DNA from: Psychrobacter sp. APC 3426
Lineage (GTDB): Bacteria; Pseudomonadota; Gammaproteobacteria; Pseudomonadales; Moraxellaceae
DNA: 64,000 nucleotides
Reading direction: 5' to 3'
NCBI RefSeq assembly: GCF_030408035.1
Contig: NZ_JASDCF010000010.1
Location: 33,270 to 97,269 of the forward strand
The notes under the pieces are model-generated. The model had not been told where the DNA came from. It searched no databases and was given only the letters and a program-made list of their open reading frames with translations. Made by a program: the position numbers and the translations under genes. Below are positions 1-10,923 of this stretch, piece by piece; positions within the stretch are counted from its first letter, which is position 1; each line of letters begins with the position of its first letter.

Positions 1-693
1 ATAAAATGTAGAAGATAGCGTCAAGGCGCCATGAAAATCAGGTGGGCTATTATAAAGCAAAAACAAGGACTTTGGGTGAGGAGTTGGGCACTAAGATGGG
101 TGTGTCAAAGTAGAAACATCTTGGCAGATATAGTGAAGATATTGGCTCATGTTAAAAGTACTGAATTTGGGGTTAATATAAGGTAACGTATATATCATAA
201 TTTATGGTAAAAAAAACATATTTTTTTTGCACATAAAGTGACCGTTCAATACAGTTAAAAACTAGCTTTTAGATACTGATATGCGTATAGTACGTAAATA
301 ATTTATGCCAGTTGTCACGTCATTATTGACCACGTGTAATGAGCTATTAAATCAATTAAGTAAACCATCGAATATGATATTGATTTAATACGTTGATCTT
401 ACGTTGTTAGAAGATGCGTTAGGCGACCAGCCTTTTTTGTCCGTGCGCATACCGGAGTCTATACAGTTGGTCATGTCTGACATCGTCGTCGATAATCTTG
501 ATAATTGGTTGTTACCAGCAAAATACCTAACATGTGACTCAATGACAGTTACTTAAATACAGTGACAGTTACTTAAGTACAGTGACGGTCGCTTTGTGTT
601 TTCGTCTGCGTTATGCCTGTCGCTAGATGACTTTTAACAAGTCAGTACTCGCGCTGCGCTTAACACTCGATTGGGTGAGGAGCACGTATTATC
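1..693. other. Gene-free region upstream of the nuo operon
   Basis: No convincing gene is seen. All three forward frames are closed within the first 18 bases (stops at 2-4, 9-11 and 16-18), so no gene enters from the left on this strand. Bases 12-113 are open in one frame and would encode a basic peptide of about 33 residues without a start codon; this could be the decayed tail of a gene but cannot be supported. The nuo promoter must lie here, but I could not assign one. A 20-bp tandem duplication sits at 544-583. Confidence 0.5.
544..583. repeat. 20-bp tandem duplication upstream of nuoA
   Basis: Two adjacent 20-base units (544-563 and 564-583) begin GACAGTTACTTAA and end TACAGT. They differ at one base (AAATAC versus AAGTAC). 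A third partial copy begins at 584 (GACGGT). The repeat lies about 110 bases before the nuoA start, so it could affect the promoter or leader; this is inference. Confidence 0.8.
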
Positions 694-1317
694 ATGTCTG
701 CTTTTAATTGGTCAGCAATTGCTTTTATCCTAGCCGCCATTGGGCTGGTTGTCTTTATGCTGGTCGTGCCGCGTTTGCTTGGCGGTCGCTCTCAGGGTTC
801 ACAAAAAGAAGAAGTATTTGAAGCGGGTGTTGTCGGAGCTGGCAACGCCCGTATTCGTTTGTCTGCCAAATTCTATTTGGTGGCGATTTTCTTTGTGATT
901 TTTGATCTAGAAGCGTTATACCTATACGCTTATGCCGTCTCTGTTCGTGAAGCGGGCTGGCTTGGTTTTGCTGCCGCCGCTACCTTTATTACCATTCTTA
1001 TCATCGGTTTGATTTACGAGCTGAGCTTGGGTGCGATGAACTGGGCACCGGCCGACAAACGCCGCAAAAAAGCCCGTCTACATGCAGCGCCTGCAGGCTT
1101 TAATTTGGCAGACATCACCAAGTTTGATGGTGTCGATGAGCTGATGGTTGACCCAACGGGTAAAATACCGGCACAGTCGTCAGGACAGATTAATGTCTCA
1201 AATAACATTGAGACCAATCGCCGTCATCTACAAAATATTGATCACATTAATACCACAGGTAATATTACCTCTGTGGATTTTGCGACGTCTGCGCAACAGG
1301 ATACTGTCAAACGCTAA
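694..1317 (+). CDS. nuoA: NADH-quinone oxidoreductase subunit A
   Basis: Small membrane subunit of complex I, near the quinone-reaction interface with NuoH and NuoJ. Three hydrophobic segments are visible at about residues 7-29, 62-84 and 90-114. The loop between the first two has the family pattern with GGRSQGSQKEEVFEAG and KFYLVAIFFVIFDLEA. GAGGAG at 677-682 lies 11 bases before the ATG. At 207 residues it is much longer than the usual 120-150: a polar tail of about 80 residues follows the last membrane helix. That tail matches nothing I recognise and is lower in conservation by eye. First gene of the nuo operon. Confidence 0.95.
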   Translation: MSAFNWSAIAFILAAIGLVVFMLVVPRLLGGRSQGSQKEEVFEAGVVGAGNARIRLSAKFYLVAIFFVIFDLEALYLYAYAVSVREAGWLGFAAAATFITILIIGLIYELSLGAMNWAPADKRRKKARLHAAPAGFNLADITKFDGVDELMVDPTGKIPAQSSGQINVSNNIETNRRHLQNIDHINTTGNITSVDFATSAQQDTVKR

Positions 1318-1437
1318 TCACCTTTGACAGCCTTGCGGCACTTCATTGCAAAATGGTCATCTATTAATAATAGAAGTTAAGGCGACAATAATGGCAAGAC
1401 GATTGCCACGCTGCGCCAAATATAAAGGTTGTATGTT

Positions 1438-2106
1438 ATGAAATACACATTAACTAAAGCCAACCCTGATGCAGATACCTATCCTGCACAGACGAGTCAA
1501 ACAGTCAATGACCCGCTCGAAGACGAAGTCAATAAAAATGTCTTTATGGGTCGTCTTGAAGACCTTGTTCATTCAACAGCAAACTGGGGGCGCAAGCACT
1601 CACTATGGCCATTTAACTTTGGTACTTCTTGCTGTTATGTCGAATATGCCACCACCTTAACAGCCGTTCATGACTTGTCACGCTTTGGTGCGGAAGTCAT
1701 TCGTGCGTCGCCACGTCAGGCGGATGTGATGATCGTTGCTGGTACTTGTTTTGTGAAAATGGCGCCTGTTATTCAGCGTCTTTATGAGCAAATGCTTGAG
1801 CCGAAATGGGTCATCTCAATGGGTGCCTGTGCCAACTCGGGCGGTATGTATGACATCTACTCAGTGGTACAAGGTGTAGACAAAATCATACCTGTCGATG
1901 TTTATGTACCTGGTTGTCCACCGCGTCCAGAAGCCTTGATTCAGGGTTTGATGCTGCTGCAAGAGTCTATTACCAAAGAGCGTCGTCCGTTAGGTATTCA
2001 TGTCAATGAGCAGGGCATCTACCAGCCACAAATGACGCCTGAACGTGACCGTAAGCAAGCAGATCGTATCGCTGTCAAAAACTTACGTAGCCCAGATGGT
2101 ATTTAA
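1438..2106 (+). CDS. nuoB: NADH-quinone oxidoreductase subunit B
   Basis: Peripheral-arm subunit that carries Fe-S cluster N2, the last electron carrier before quinone. The paired cysteines of TSCCYVEY, the Cys of [10 protein letters not shown] and the Cys of PGCPPRPEA are the expected ligands, all present. I start at the ATG at 1438 (222 residues) because AAGG at 1425-1428 is correctly spaced from it. An in-frame TTG at 1429 is also possible but sits directly on the ribosome binding site. Separated from nuoA by about 120 bases and from nuoCD by a repeat-containing gap. Confidence 0.96.
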   Translation: MKYTLTKANPDADTYPAQTSQTVNDPLEDEVNKNVFMGRLEDLVHSTANWGRKHSLWPFNFGTSCCYVEYATTLTAVHDLSRFGAEVIRASPRQADVMIVAGTCFVKMAPVIQRLYEQMLEPKWVISMGACANSGGMYDIYSVVQGVDKIIPVDVYVPGCPPRPEALIQGLMLLQESITKERRPLGIHVNEQGIYQPQMTPERDRKQADRIAVKNLRSPDGI

Positions 2107-2182
2107 GTTACAGAAAGCATTTAAGTTCTAGACAGTATTTAGATTCACAGCAAAAAAACTCAAAATTTTATGCGCTTATCAT

Positions 2183-2282
2183 AGTTCGGTTATGATTAAC
2201 ATAGCTCAGTTATGGTTGACATAGCTCAGTTATGGTTGACATAGTTCGGTTATGACTAACATAGTTCAGTTATGATTAATGA
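2183..2282. repeat. Five tandem 20-bp repeats between nuoB and nuoCD
   Basis: Five head-to-tail units of 20 bases run from 2183 to 2282. The consensus is AGYTCRGTTATGRYTRACAT, and the last unit diverges in its final bases where the nuoCD ribosome binding site begins (GAAGGA at 2281-2286). There are no spacers between units, so this is not CRISPR. Unit number may vary between strains. Confidence 0.93.
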
Positions 2283-2297
2283 AGGAATACATCATTC

Positions 2298-4073
2298 ATG
2301 GTCACGGTAGTCGAAAACATAGATCCTAAGATTAAGCCTGTCCCAGCAGTTATCAAAGAGCTGGAGCATAAATATGCCGGCAAATTTGTGGTGCAGCACA
2401 CTGTTGATGAGATTCCAACGGTTTGGGTGGCGCGTGCTGATTTGTTAGACGTTCTCTTATTCCTGCGTAAGTTGCCAAAACCTTATGTCATGCTGTTTGA
2501 CTTGTCAGCGATAGATGAGCGTTTGCGTCAACATCGCCAAGGTTTGCCTGACAGTGACTTTACGGTGTTTTATCATTTGATGTCGCTTGAGCGTAATAGT
2601 GATGTCCGTATCAAAGTCGCGCTAGACGAAGATGATCTCAATGTACCGAGTGCCACCCAAATTTGGCCAAATGCCAACTGGTACGAGCGTGAAGTGTGGG
2701 ACATGTTTGGTATTGTCTTTAGTGGGCATCCGCATTTGACTCGCATTTTATTACCAAAATACTGGGAAGGTCATCCACTGCGTAAAGAGTATCATGCGCG
2801 TGCGACTGAATTTACCCCTTACTTCTTGAATACCGCCAAACAACAATACGAGCAAGAAAACCTGCGTTTTGTCCCAGAAGAGTGGGGCATGAAGCGCTCA
2901 GGTCGCGATGAAGACTTTATGTTCTTGAACATTGGTCCTAACCATCCATCGGCTCATGGTGCTTTTCGTTTGGTGTTGCAGCTTGACGGTGAAGAAGTTG
3001 TTGATTGTATCCCTGATATTGGCTATCACCATCGCGGCGCCGAAAAAATGGCGGAGCGTCAAACGTGGCACTCATTTATTCCTTATACCGACCGTATCGA
3101 CTATCTTGGCGGCGTAATGAACGAGCTGCCGTACATCATGTCGGTTGAAAAGCTTGCCGGTATTACTATCCCTCCGCGCGCTGAAACCATTCGCGTGATG
3201 ATGAGTGAGTTTTTCCGTATCACCAATAACTTGCTGTTCGTCGGTACCTTTATTCAGGATGCGGGTGGTATGACGCCGGTATTCTATATGTTTACCGATC
3301 GCCAAAAAGCCTATGATGTCATCGAAGCCGTCACTGGCTATCGTATGCACCCAGCGTGGTTCCGTATCGGCGGTACTGCTGCTGACCTGCCGCGTGGCTG
3401 GCAGCGTTTGGTTCGTGAGTTCTTAGAGTGGATGCCAAAACGCTTGGACGAATACGTCAAAGCGGCATTGCAAAACAGTGTGCTAAAAGGTCGTACTCAA
3501 GGTGTTGCACAATATAACACCAAGCAAGCATTGGCTTGGGGTGTGACAGGCGCAGGCTTACGTGCAACAGGTTTGGATTTTGATTTACGTAAAGCGCGTC
3601 CGTACATGGGCTATGAGAACTACGACTTTGAAGTACCGGTTGGCTATAACGGTGATGCTTATGACCGCTGTATGGTGAAAGTTGAAGAGATGCGTCAGTC
3701 ATTGCGCATCATCCGCCAATGTATGGATAATATGCCACAAGGTCCATACAAGGCTGATCATCCGCTAGCAGTACCGCCGCCAAAAGATCGTACCTTAAAT
3801 GATATTGAGACGTTGATTAACCACTTTATCTCTGTGTCTTGGGGTCCTGTGATGCCAGCCGGTGAGTGCGCCACGATTGTGGAAGCGACCAAAGGTCTGA
3901 ACAGTTATTACATCACCTCAGATAAAGCGACGATGAGCTATCGTACTCGTATTCGTACGCCAACATTTGCGCATTTGCAGCAGATGCCATCAGTGATTAA
4001 TGGATCCTTGGTATCTGATGCCATTATGTATCTGGCATCGATTGATATTGTGATGGCCGATTGTGATCGTTAG
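2298..4073 (+). CDS. nuoC: NADH-quinone oxidoreductase fused subunits C and D
   Basis: Fused NuoCD of the peripheral arm, as in E. coli and relatives. Residues about 1-180 are NuoC ([16 protein letters not shown] motif, HPLRKEY). Residues about 205-591 are NuoD, the [NiFe]-hydrogenase-like subunit forming part of the quinone pocket ([32 protein letters not shown] at the C-terminus). The length of 591 residues fits the fused family. The start is an ATG 11 bases after GAAGGA. A 182-base gap without an assignable gene separates it from nuoE; it holds only a 27-codon ORF (4107-4190) with no ribosome binding site. Confidence 0.97.
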   Translation: MVTVVENIDPKIKPVPAVIKELEHKYAGKFVVQHTVDEIPTVWVARADLLDVLLFLRKLPKPYVMLFDLSAIDERLRQHRQGLPDSDFTVFYHLMSLERNSDVRIKVALDEDDLNVPSATQIWPNANWYEREVWDMFGIVFSGHPHLTRILLPKYWEGHPLRKEYHARATEFTPYFLNTAKQQYEQENLRFVPEEWGMKRSGRDEDFMFLNIGPNHPSAHGAFRLVLQLDGEEVVDCIPDIGYHHRGAEKMAERQTWHSFIPYTDRIDYLGGVMNELPYIMSVEKLAGITIPPRAETIRVMMSEFFRITNNLLFVGTFIQDAGGMTPVFYMFTDRQKAYDVIEAVTGYRMHPAWFRIGGTAADLPRGWQRLVREFLEWMPKRLDEYVKAALQNSVLKGRTQGVAQYNTKQALAWGVTGAGLRATGLDFDLRKARPYMGYENYDFEVPVGYNGDAYDRCMVKVEEMRQSLRIIRQCMDNMPQGPYKADHPLAVPPPKDRTLNDIETLINHFISVSWGPVMPAGECATIVEATKGLNSYYITSDKATMSYRTRIRTPTFAHLQQMPSVINGSLVSDAIMYLASIDIVMADCDR

Positions 4074-4255
4074 TGCTTTGGTTTGAGAGTAGCGCTTTAA
4101 TCAGAAATGATGGTTTTGAAAAAAGATAAGTTAATCAATATATTACTGCCAGATGGCACACCAAAATGCTGTAATTTTTCAGTGCAATGACAGTCAGTAT
4201 TTAGACAGTTATGGTATTGTGATAAAGCGTGATGAGTGAGGAAAGATAGAAGATT

Positions 4256-4765
4256 ATGAAAATTGTTTCCGACAAAATGCCAAAAGTAGATGTGGCAAGT
4301 ATCCTCACTGCTGAGGAAATTGCTGCCATTCACGAGTTTATGCATCATTACCCACAGGCGCGCGCCGCCTCGCTAGACGCGCTAAAAATCGTGCAAAAGC
4401 GCAACGGTTGGGTCGATGATGCGCAAGTGAATGCCATTGCCAATATCTTAGATGTTCCGATGTCAGATATGGACGGTGTTGCCACGTTCTTTAACCGTAT
4501 CTATCGTCAGCCTGTTGGTCGCCATGTGATTCTTATTTGTGATTCAGTGGCGTGTTATCTAACAGGTTATGAGACGCTATCGGCTGAGATTAGATCGCAG
4601 TTGGGTATCGAGTATGGACAGACGACTGCTGATGGTCGTTTTACGCTATTACCGATTTGCTGCTTGGGTAACTGTGACAAAGGTCCTGCCGTGCTGATAG
4701 ACGAAGACACTTATGGTCCTGTCCAGCCTGAAGAGGTTGCGCAATTATTGGAGCTATACGCATGA
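4256..4765 (+). CDS. nuoE: NADH-quinone oxidoreductase subunit E
   Basis: Thioredoxin-fold [2Fe-2S] subunit (cluster N1a) of the NADH-oxidising module. The four ligands are visible as CDSVAC and CCLGNC (first and last Cys of each). The following KGPAVLIDEDTYG stretch is also typical. The length of 169 residues is normal. GAGG at 4238-4241 and TAGAAG just before the ATG give a plausible binding site. The stop overlaps the nuoF start by 4 bases (ATGA), indicating translational coupling of the two partner subunits. Confidence 0.96.
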   Translation: MKIVSDKMPKVDVASILTAEEIAAIHEFMHHYPQARAASLDALKIVQKRNGWVDDAQVNAIANILDVPMSDMDGVATFFNRIYRQPVGRHVILICDSVACYLTGYETLSAEIRSQLGIEYGQTTADGRFTLLPICCLGNCDKGPAVLIDEDTYGPVQPEEVAQLLELYA

Positions 4766-6186
4766 GTTTAACGATTTCAGAGCAGATTGCTCGTCGCGGT
4801 CAAGGCCAAGCGCCAAGTCAGCTAAACGCACAGCGTGTTCCAATTTATGGTGATAAGGCCACAGCCACTAGCGAAACCAAACCGCTGACATGGCGTTTGG
4901 CACATCATGATGCTGTACTCGATTTAGCCACTTATGAATCTCTAAAAGGTTTTACGGGCCTAAAAGAAGCATTGTCTCAGTCGCCTAAAGACGTCGGCAA
5001 TATGATTAAAGCAGCCAACGTCAGAGGTCGTGGCGGTGCAGGTTTTAACGCCGGTCTTAAATGGTCATTTATGTCACCACCAGACGGCTTGCCACGCTAC
5101 CTCATCTGTAATGCTGATGAAATGGAGCCGGGTACCTTTAAAGACCGTCTATTGATGGAGCGTCTGCCGTTTCAGTTGATTGAAGGCATGCTCATTACTG
5201 CGCACGCTATCGGCGCGACTGACGGCTATATCTTTATCCGCGGTGAATATATATTGGCTGCTGAGCGTTTGGTTGCGGCTATTGAAGAATGTCTGGCCAA
5301 TAATCTAATGGGCGACAATATTCTTGGCTCAGACTTTAGCTTCAATCTGCATGTGCATACTGGCGCTGGGCGTTATATCTGCGGTGAAGAAACCGCATTG
5401 ATTAACTGCTTAGAAGGTCGCCGTGCTAACCCACGTACCAAACCCCCTTTCCCGCAAATCTCTGGTGCATGGGGCAGACCAACGGTTGTCAATAACGTTG
5501 AGACCTTATGCAATATGCCAGCCATCTTGAATCACGGCGTAGAGTGGTATCAATCACTATCCGAGATTAAAGGTAAAAGTAAAACGCCAGGCACCAAACT
5601 GTTTGGTTGCTCAGGATTAGTCAATGACCCAGGTCTGTGGGAATTGCCATTTGGTTATACGGCTCGCGAGATTATCGAAGAGTTGGCTGGCGGCATGAAA
5701 GAAGGTAAGACGTTAAAAGCATGGCTACCAGGCGGTGCATCGACTGACTTTTTGACTGCCAATCACTTAGATGTGGTCATGGATTTCGACACCATTCAAG
5801 AAGCCGGTAGCCGTATGGGTACTGGGTTGATTATGGTCGTTGACGAAGCACAGGACATGGTGCCACTGCTGCGCAACCTTGAGATTTTCTTTCAACGCGA
5901 ATCTTGCGGATTCTGTACCCCGTGCCGTGATGGATTGCCTTGGGGCGTTAAACTGCTTACCGCCATCAATGATGGTGAAGGGCAAGTCGGCGATGTGGAA
6001 AAACTAGAAGGTCTGACGCGTGACTTATGGATTGGTAAAACATTCTGTGCGCATGCTCCGGGTGCGATGGAACCACTGATGAGTGCGATTAAATATTTCC
6101 GTCCAGAGTTTGATCAAAAAATCGCGCAGGCGGTTGGTGTAGATGTCATTGATGCTGCAGCCAATCAACAGCCAGAAGTGAAATAA
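4762..6186 (+). CDS. nuoF: NADH-quinone oxidoreductase subunit F
   Basis: NADH-binding flavoprotein subunit: holds FMN and cluster N3 and oxidises NADH. The glycine-rich GRGGAGF nucleotide motif (about residue 90) and GAGRYICGEETALI FMN-site motif are present. The N3 ligands are seen as ESCGFCTPCRDG plus the later Cys of KTFCAHAPGA. At 474 residues it is slightly longer than E. coli NuoF, with a short polar N-terminal extension. It starts inside the nuoE stop codon and is followed 10 bases later by nuoG. Confidence 0.97.
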   Translation: MSLTISEQIARRGQGQAPSQLNAQRVPIYGDKATATSETKPLTWRLAHHDAVLDLATYESLKGFTGLKEALSQSPKDVGNMIKAANVRGRGGAGFNAGLKWSFMSPPDGLPRYLICNADEMEPGTFKDRLLMERLPFQLIEGMLITAHAIGATDGYIFIRGEYILAAERLVAAIEECLANNLMGDNILGSDFSFNLHVHTGAGRYICGEETALINCLEGRRANPRTKPPFPQISGAWGRPTVVNNVETLCNMPAILNHGVEWYQSLSEIKGKSKTPGTKLFGCSGLVNDPGLWELPFGYTAREIIEELAGGMKEGKTLKAWLPGGASTDFLTANHLDVVMDFDTIQEAGSRMGTGLIMVVDEAQDMVPLLRNLEIFFQRESCGFCTPCRDGLPWGVKLLTAINDGEGQVGDVEKLEGLTRDLWIGKTFCAHAPGAMEPLMSAIKYFRPEFDQKIAQAVGVDVIDAAANQQPEVK

Positions 6187-6196
6187 GGAGAGCGGC

Positions 6197-9100
6197 ATGG
6201 CAGTCATACATATTGATGGGACCACTGTCGAAGTAGATAGCGCAGATAACTTGCTACAAGCCTGCTTATCACTCGGCATTGATGTGCCGTATTTTTGTTA
6301 TCATCCAGCCCTTGGCTCAGTCGGTTCTTGCCGTCAGTGCGCGGTCAAGCAATTCCAAAATAAAGAAGATATGGAAGCCGGTCGTGGTCGCCTCGTGATG
6401 TCATGTATGGTTGCCCCTGGCGACGACATGTATATCTCGGTCACTGACGATGAAGCCAAAGCATTCCGCAAGTCGATGGTTGAGCTACTGATGACCAACC
6501 ATCCGCATGACTGTCCAACCTGTGAAGAGGGTGGACATTGTCATTTGCAGGACATGACGTATATGTCAGGTCATAGCCGTCGTCGTTATCGCTTTACCAA
6601 ACGTACCCATCATAACCAAGAGCTTGGTCCGTTTATCGCGCATGAGATGAACCGCTGTATCGCTTGCTATCGCTGTGTACGTTTTTATAAGGACTATGCA
6701 GGCGGCGAAGATTTGGGTGTTTATGGCTCAAACAATCGCGTTTATTTTGGTCGTGATAAAGATGGTCAGTTTGAAAGCGAATTTTCAGGCAACTTAACGG
6801 AAGTTTGCCCAACCGGTGTGTTTACTGACAAAACGCATTCTGAGCGTTATAACCGTAAATGGGACATGCAGTATGCGCCAAGTATCTGTCATGGCTGCTC
6901 AGCAGGTTGTAACATCTCTCCAGGTGAGCGTTATGGCGAATTGCGCCGTATCGAAAACCGCTATAACGGCGAAGTAAACCGTTACTTCTTATGTGACCGT
7001 GGCCGTTTTGGTTACGGCTATGTCAATCGTGACGATCGTCCAACTCAAGCGCTTGAGCGTATCAACGATAAGCATGTCAAAATCAATATCGATTATGCAT
7101 TGGATGAAACCATCAAACGCATCAAAGATAAAAAAGTCATCGGCATTGGCTCGCCGCGCGCCAGCCTTGAGACCAACTTTGCCCTTAAGAATTTGGTTGG
7201 TTTTGATAGTTTCTCAACCGGTCTTAATCATCAGCAGCAAGCACTGGTCAATAAATGTATCGAAGTACTCAGCACCGAGGGTATTTATAACCCAGGTATG
7301 ACGGATATTGAAAGTCATGATGCGGTGTTGGTATTGGGTGAAGATATCACGCAAACCTCATCACGAGTAGCGCTATCAGTACGCCAAGCGGCAAAGAACG
7401 AAGGCCTAAAAATGGCGGCGGCATTACAGACGCAGCATTGGCTTGCTGAACCGGTTAAGCGTATCGCGCAAGATGCGTTAAGTCCAGTCTATGTCATCGA
7501 TGTGACCCAAACCAAGCTAGAAGACATCAGTAAAGTCAGCGTGGTTGCCACACCTGAAGATATCATTAAACTGGGTTTTAAAGTGGCTGATGAGATTGCT
7601 AACTTTGCTGATGACTTGGCAGAAATAGCAGATCCACAATCGACTGAACAAGGTGTCGATACTGATGCGATGCAGGCACTCGCTCAGCAAATTGCTTATG
7701 ACTTGGTTCAAGCAGATAAGCCGCTAGTCATCTCGGGTAGCAGCTTGTCATCGACTGCTTTAATAGAAGCAGCCGCGCAAATCACTCAGGTACTCACGCA
7801 AAAACGCACAGCAATTAAAGCGACTGAGCAACAGCAGGTTGAGGCACATAATGCCAAAGTACAGGCAGCCCAAGCAAAAGCGGCTAATGACCAGCCTGAA
7901 GAAGACCAAGACTTATCTGCTAAGCCAAACAAACCTGAAACGGGCGTGAATACAGAAGCACAAGATGACGTCGAGCGCGAGCCTGCGAAAAAACTTGAGC
8001 TAAAAGAAGTCAATAAAAAATATCATGCACAAGCAGGTATTTACTTAACGGTGCCTGATGCCAACAGCATGGGTGTCTGTATGCTTGGTGGTCAGTCAGT
8101 TGAAGAAGTATTAGCCACTGACTTTGATGTGGTTATCGTCGCTGAAAATCAGCTGACTGATGCCATCGACGCCAATAAGCTAACACAACTATTGGCAGAC
8201 AAGACCGTCATTGCACTGGATCATCAACTGCTTGATTGGCACAAAGACGTCGACATCGTCTTACCTGCCGCCAGTTTCGCTGAAGCAGATGGTACGCTTA
8301 TCTCTGCTGAAGGTCGTGCTCAGCGCTTCTTCCAAGTTTATGATAACGAATACTACCATCCGATGAGCAGCATCAAAGAAGGCTGGCGCTGGTTACATGC
8401 CGTACATAGCAGCATTGAAGGTCGTGATGTTGACTGGACACAGCTTGATGATGTTATCAATGCGTTGATTGCCACACACCCTAAACTTGCTGGTATCAAA
8501 GGCGCTGCGCCTGATGCTGATTACCGTATCACGGGTCTAAAAATTGCTCGTCAGCCGCGCCGCTATTCAGGTCGTACCGCCATGCGTGCTCCAATCTCAG
8601 TACATGAGCCGATGCAGCCAAAAGATTTGGATACGGGCTTAACTTTCTCAATGGAAGGCTATAGTGGTAAACAAACGCCAAGCTCGATGATTCCTTTTGC
8701 CAATGCGGCAGGTTGGAACTCACCGCAAGCATGGAATAAGTATCAAGACAAAGTCGGCGGCAGTCTGAAAAACGGTGACCCAGGCGTGCGCTTGTTCGAT
8801 CAACTAGAGCGTCTGGCCACGCGTCAATATGTGGCACCAGAAGCCATGTCTGCAACCACGACTGACTTGCAGCAGGGACAAGCAAAGCTTGTGCCTATCT
8901 ATAATATTTATGCCAGCTCAATGATGGCATCACGTAGCCCAATTGTTGCCGAGCAACTGCCTGTTGCGGCATGGCATATCGGTATGGACGATGCCAAAGA
9001 CTGGAACATTGCGGCTGGTGATTACTTAGCCATCGAGATTGATAAGCAACAAATTACCTTGCCCGTTCAGCTCGTCGGCTATTTAGCGGAAGGCTGTATC

Positions 9101-9274
9101 GGCTATCCCGTTGGACAGGTGAGTATCATTCACCCCTCAATGCCAGCATCAGTCCGCAAAATTGATGCACCAGTAACGATGATGGGCAGCATGGCTAATG
9201 ACAGCGATTTAACTGCGAATACTAACGATACAGCGCCCGTAAATAGCGCGCCGACCACCACACAGGAGGTGTAA
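6197..9274 (+). CDS. nuoG: NADH-quinone oxidoreductase subunit G
   Basis: Largest peripheral subunit, carrying several Fe-S clusters. In order: an N-terminal ferredoxin domain (GSCRQCAV, N1b), [14 protein letters not shown] (His/Cys-ligated N5), NRCIACYRC with a later CPTG (N4), then ICHGCSAGC and a distal LCDRGRF Cys giving the extra cluster N7 found in E. coli-type enzymes. A molybdopterin-oxidoreductase-like domain follows but has no sign of cofactor function. At 1025 residues it is about 100 longer than E. coli NuoG. Most of the excess is a charged Gln/Ala/Glu-rich insert at about residues 536-613. AAGGAG lies 6 bases before the ATG. Confidence 0.97.
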   Translation: MAVIHIDGTTVEVDSADNLLQACLSLGIDVPYFCYHPALGSVGSCRQCAVKQFQNKEDMEAGRGRLVMSCMVAPGDDMYISVTDDEAKAFRKSMVELLMTNHPHDCPTCEEGGHCHLQDMTYMSGHSRRRYRFTKRTHHNQELGPFIAHEMNRCIACYRCVRFYKDYAGGEDLGVYGSNNRVYFGRDKDGQFESEFSGNLTEVCPTGVFTDKTHSERYNRKWDMQYAPSICHGCSAGCNISPGERYGELRRIENRYNGEVNRYFLCDRGRFGYGYVNRDDRPTQALERINDKHVKINIDYALDETIKRIKDKKVIGIGSPRASLETNFALKNLVGFDSFSTGLNHQQQALVNKCIEVLSTEGIYNPGMTDIESHDAVLVLGEDITQTSSRVALSVRQAAKNEGLKMAAALQTQHWLAEPVKRIAQDALSPVYVIDVTQTKLEDISKVSVVATPEDIIKLGFKVADEIANFADDLAEIADPQSTEQGVDTDAMQALAQQIAYDLVQADKPLVISGSSLSSTALIEAAAQITQVLTQKRTAIKATEQQQVEAHNAKVQAAQAKAANDQPEEDQDLSAKPNKPETGVNTEAQDDVEREPAKKLELKEVNKKYHAQAGIYLTVPDANSMGVCMLGGQSVEEVLATDFDVVIVAENQLTDAIDANKLTQLLADKTVIALDHQLLDWHKDVDIVLPAASFAEADGTLISAEGRAQRFFQVYDNEYYHPMSSIKEGWRWLHAVHSSIEGRDVDWTQLDDVINALIATHPKLAGIKGAAPDADYRITGLKIARQPRRYSGRTAMRAPISVHEPMQPKDLDTGLTFSMEGYSGKQTPSSMIPFANAAGWNSPQAWNKYQDKVGGSLKNGDPGVRLFDQLERLATRQYVAPEAMSATTTDLQQGQAKLVPIYNIYASSMMASRSPIVAEQLPVAAWHIGMDDAKDWNIAAGDYLAIEIDKQQITLPVQLVGYLAEGCIGYPVGQVSIIHPSMPASVRKIDAPVTMMGSMANDSDLTANTNDTAPVNSAPTTTQEV

Positions 9275-9275
9275 T

Positions 9276-10319
9276 ATGCAAGTTACCCGTATTATCCCTG
9301 ATGTGCCAAGCTTTTTGGCCGGCAGTATGAGCTTTGATACTTGGTCCATTTTATTTATGGTAGGGCAATCACTGGTTATTTTCTTAGTGGTGGTCATGGT
9401 TGCCGCGATGATGATTGTCTATGAGCGCCGCATGTTGGCCTTGTGGCAAGACCGCTATGGTCCAAACCGTGTCGGGCCATTTGGTTCATTACAACTGGTT
9501 GCTGATATGCTAAAAATCTTCTTTAAAGAAGATTGGACGCCAAACTTTACCGATAAGTTTATGTTTACTTTGGCACCTGCGGTCGCCATGTTTACCGCAT
9601 TGGCCTCATTTGCCATTATTCCTATCTCGCCAACCCTTGGGGTGGCTGATTGGGATATCGGTATTTTGTTCTTTTTTGCCATGGCAGGTATTGCAGTCTA
9701 TGCAGTGATGTTCGGCGGTTGGGCGTCTGCGAACAAATTCTCACTATTGGGTGGTCTTCGTTCTGCAGCACAAACCATCAGTTACGAAGTGTTCTTAGGC
9801 TTATCATTAATGGGCGTAGTCGCATTGACTGGCTCATTTAACTTGCGCGAAATCGTTGAGTCACAGATTGACGGCTGGTATATCATTCCGCAGTTTTTTG
9901 GCTTTTTGACCTTTGTTGTCGCTGGTGTTGCGGTTACTCATAGGCACCCATTCGATCAGCCAGAGGCAGAGCAAGAATTGGCCGAAGGCTATCATGTTGA
10001 ATATTCTGGCATGAAGTTCGGTATGTTCTTCATCGGAGAATATGTCAACGTCGTCCTGATTTCTGCATTGATGACCTGTCTGTTCTTCGGCGGTTGGCTG
10101 GCGCCCTTTAATTTAGATATTCCATTTATTCCACCAGCTTTTTGGTTCATGATTAAGACGCTGTTCTTTATGACCATGTTTATTTTGGCTCGAGGCTCAC
10201 TCATGCGTCCGCGCTATGATCAGGTGATGAACTTTGGCTGGAAAGTCTGCCTGCCAGTAACGCTGATTAATTTAATTGTTACTGCTGCGGTCATTTTGAT
10301 CTTTTCCCCAACGTTGTAA
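9276..10319 (+). CDS. nuoH: NADH-quinone oxidoreductase subunit H
   Basis: Membrane subunit that forms the quinone chamber with NuoB and NuoD and begins the proton channel. Eight or so hydrophobic helices are visible. Conserved pieces include [32 protein letters not shown] and the acidic loop [17 protein letters not shown]. The length of 347 residues is normal. The AGGAGGT ribosome binding site overlaps the end of nuoG, and the ATG follows the nuoG stop after one base, so the genes are tightly coupled. Confidence 0.97.
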   Translation: MQVTRIIPDVPSFLAGSMSFDTWSILFMVGQSLVIFLVVVMVAAMMIVYERRMLALWQDRYGPNRVGPFGSLQLVADMLKIFFKEDWTPNFTDKFMFTLAPAVAMFTALASFAIIPISPTLGVADWDIGILFFFAMAGIAVYAVMFGGWASANKFSLLGGLRSAAQTISYEVFLGLSLMGVVALTGSFNLREIVESQIDGWYIIPQFFGFLTFVVAGVAVTHRHPFDQPEAEQELAEGYHVEYSGMKFGMFFIGEYVNVVLISALMTCLFFGGWLAPFNLDIPFIPPAFWFMIKTLFFMTMFILARGSLMRPRYDQVMNFGWKVCLPVTLINLIVTAAVILIFSPTL

Positions 10320-10374
10320 TCATTACTAGCCATCATTGATGAACTAGGGTAAAGCTGATAAGGATAATAATCCC

Positions 10375-10923
10375 ATGTTTACTACCATAAAAAAGACCGT
10401 CATTGGTATATTTACCATTGTCCGCAGCATGTGGATGGTCAATAGTCATGCGCTCAGGCCACGCGACACTATTTTGTATCCTGAAGAGCCGGTACCCGTA
10501 CCGCCGCGTTTTCGTGGACGCATTATCTTGTCTCGTGACCCTGATGGTGATGAGCGCTGTGTTGCCTGTAACTTATGTGCGGTGGCATGTCCAGTGGGTT
10601 GTATCTCATTGCAAAAAGCAGAACGTGAAGACGGACGTTGGTATCCAGAGTTCTTCCGTATTAACTTTTCGCGCTGTATCTTTTGCGGATTGTGTGAGGA
10701 AGCCTGTCCGACGACAGCCATTCAAATGACCCCAGATTTTGAGTTGGGTGAATATAAGCGCCAAGATTTGGTCTACGAAAAAGAGCACCTGCTCATTTCA
10801 GGACCAGGTAAGTATCCTGATTATAACTATTATCGTGTGACGGGTATGGCGGTAGCGGACAAACCAAAAGGCGCATCACAAAACGAAGCTGCACCGATTG
10901 ATCTAAGGAGCTTGCTGCCATGA
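10375..10923 (+). CDS. nuoI: NADH-quinone oxidoreductase subunit I
   Basis: Ferredoxin-type subunit carrying the two [4Fe-4S] clusters N6a and N6b between NuoG and NuoB. Both Cys motifs are complete: [15 protein letters not shown] and [12 protein letters not shown]. The amphipathic N-terminal helix that docks on the membrane arm is present. The length of 182 residues is normal. AAGGA lies about 9 bases before the ATG. The stop overlaps the nuoJ start by 4 bases. Confidence 0.97.
   Translation: MFTTIKKTVIGIFTIVRSMWMVNSHALRPRDTILYPEEPVPVPPRFRGRIILSRDPDGDERCVACNLCAVACPVGCISLQKAEREDGRWYPEFFRINFSRCIFCGLCEEACPTTAIQMTPDFELGEYKRQDLVYEKEHLLISGPGKYPDYNYYRVTGMAVADKPKGASQNEAAPIDLRSLLP

Noticed and set aside
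12..113. Short open frame encoding a basic 33-residue peptide at the left edge
   Set aside because: It has no start codon, is preceded by a stop in frame at 9-11, and matches nothing I recognise.
2183..2282. CRISPR array
   Set aside because: Units are directly adjacent 20-mers without spacers and there are no cas genes.
4107..4190. 27-codon ORF between nuoCD and nuoE, considered as a leader peptide
   Set aside because: No ribosome binding site and no regulatory hairpin around it.
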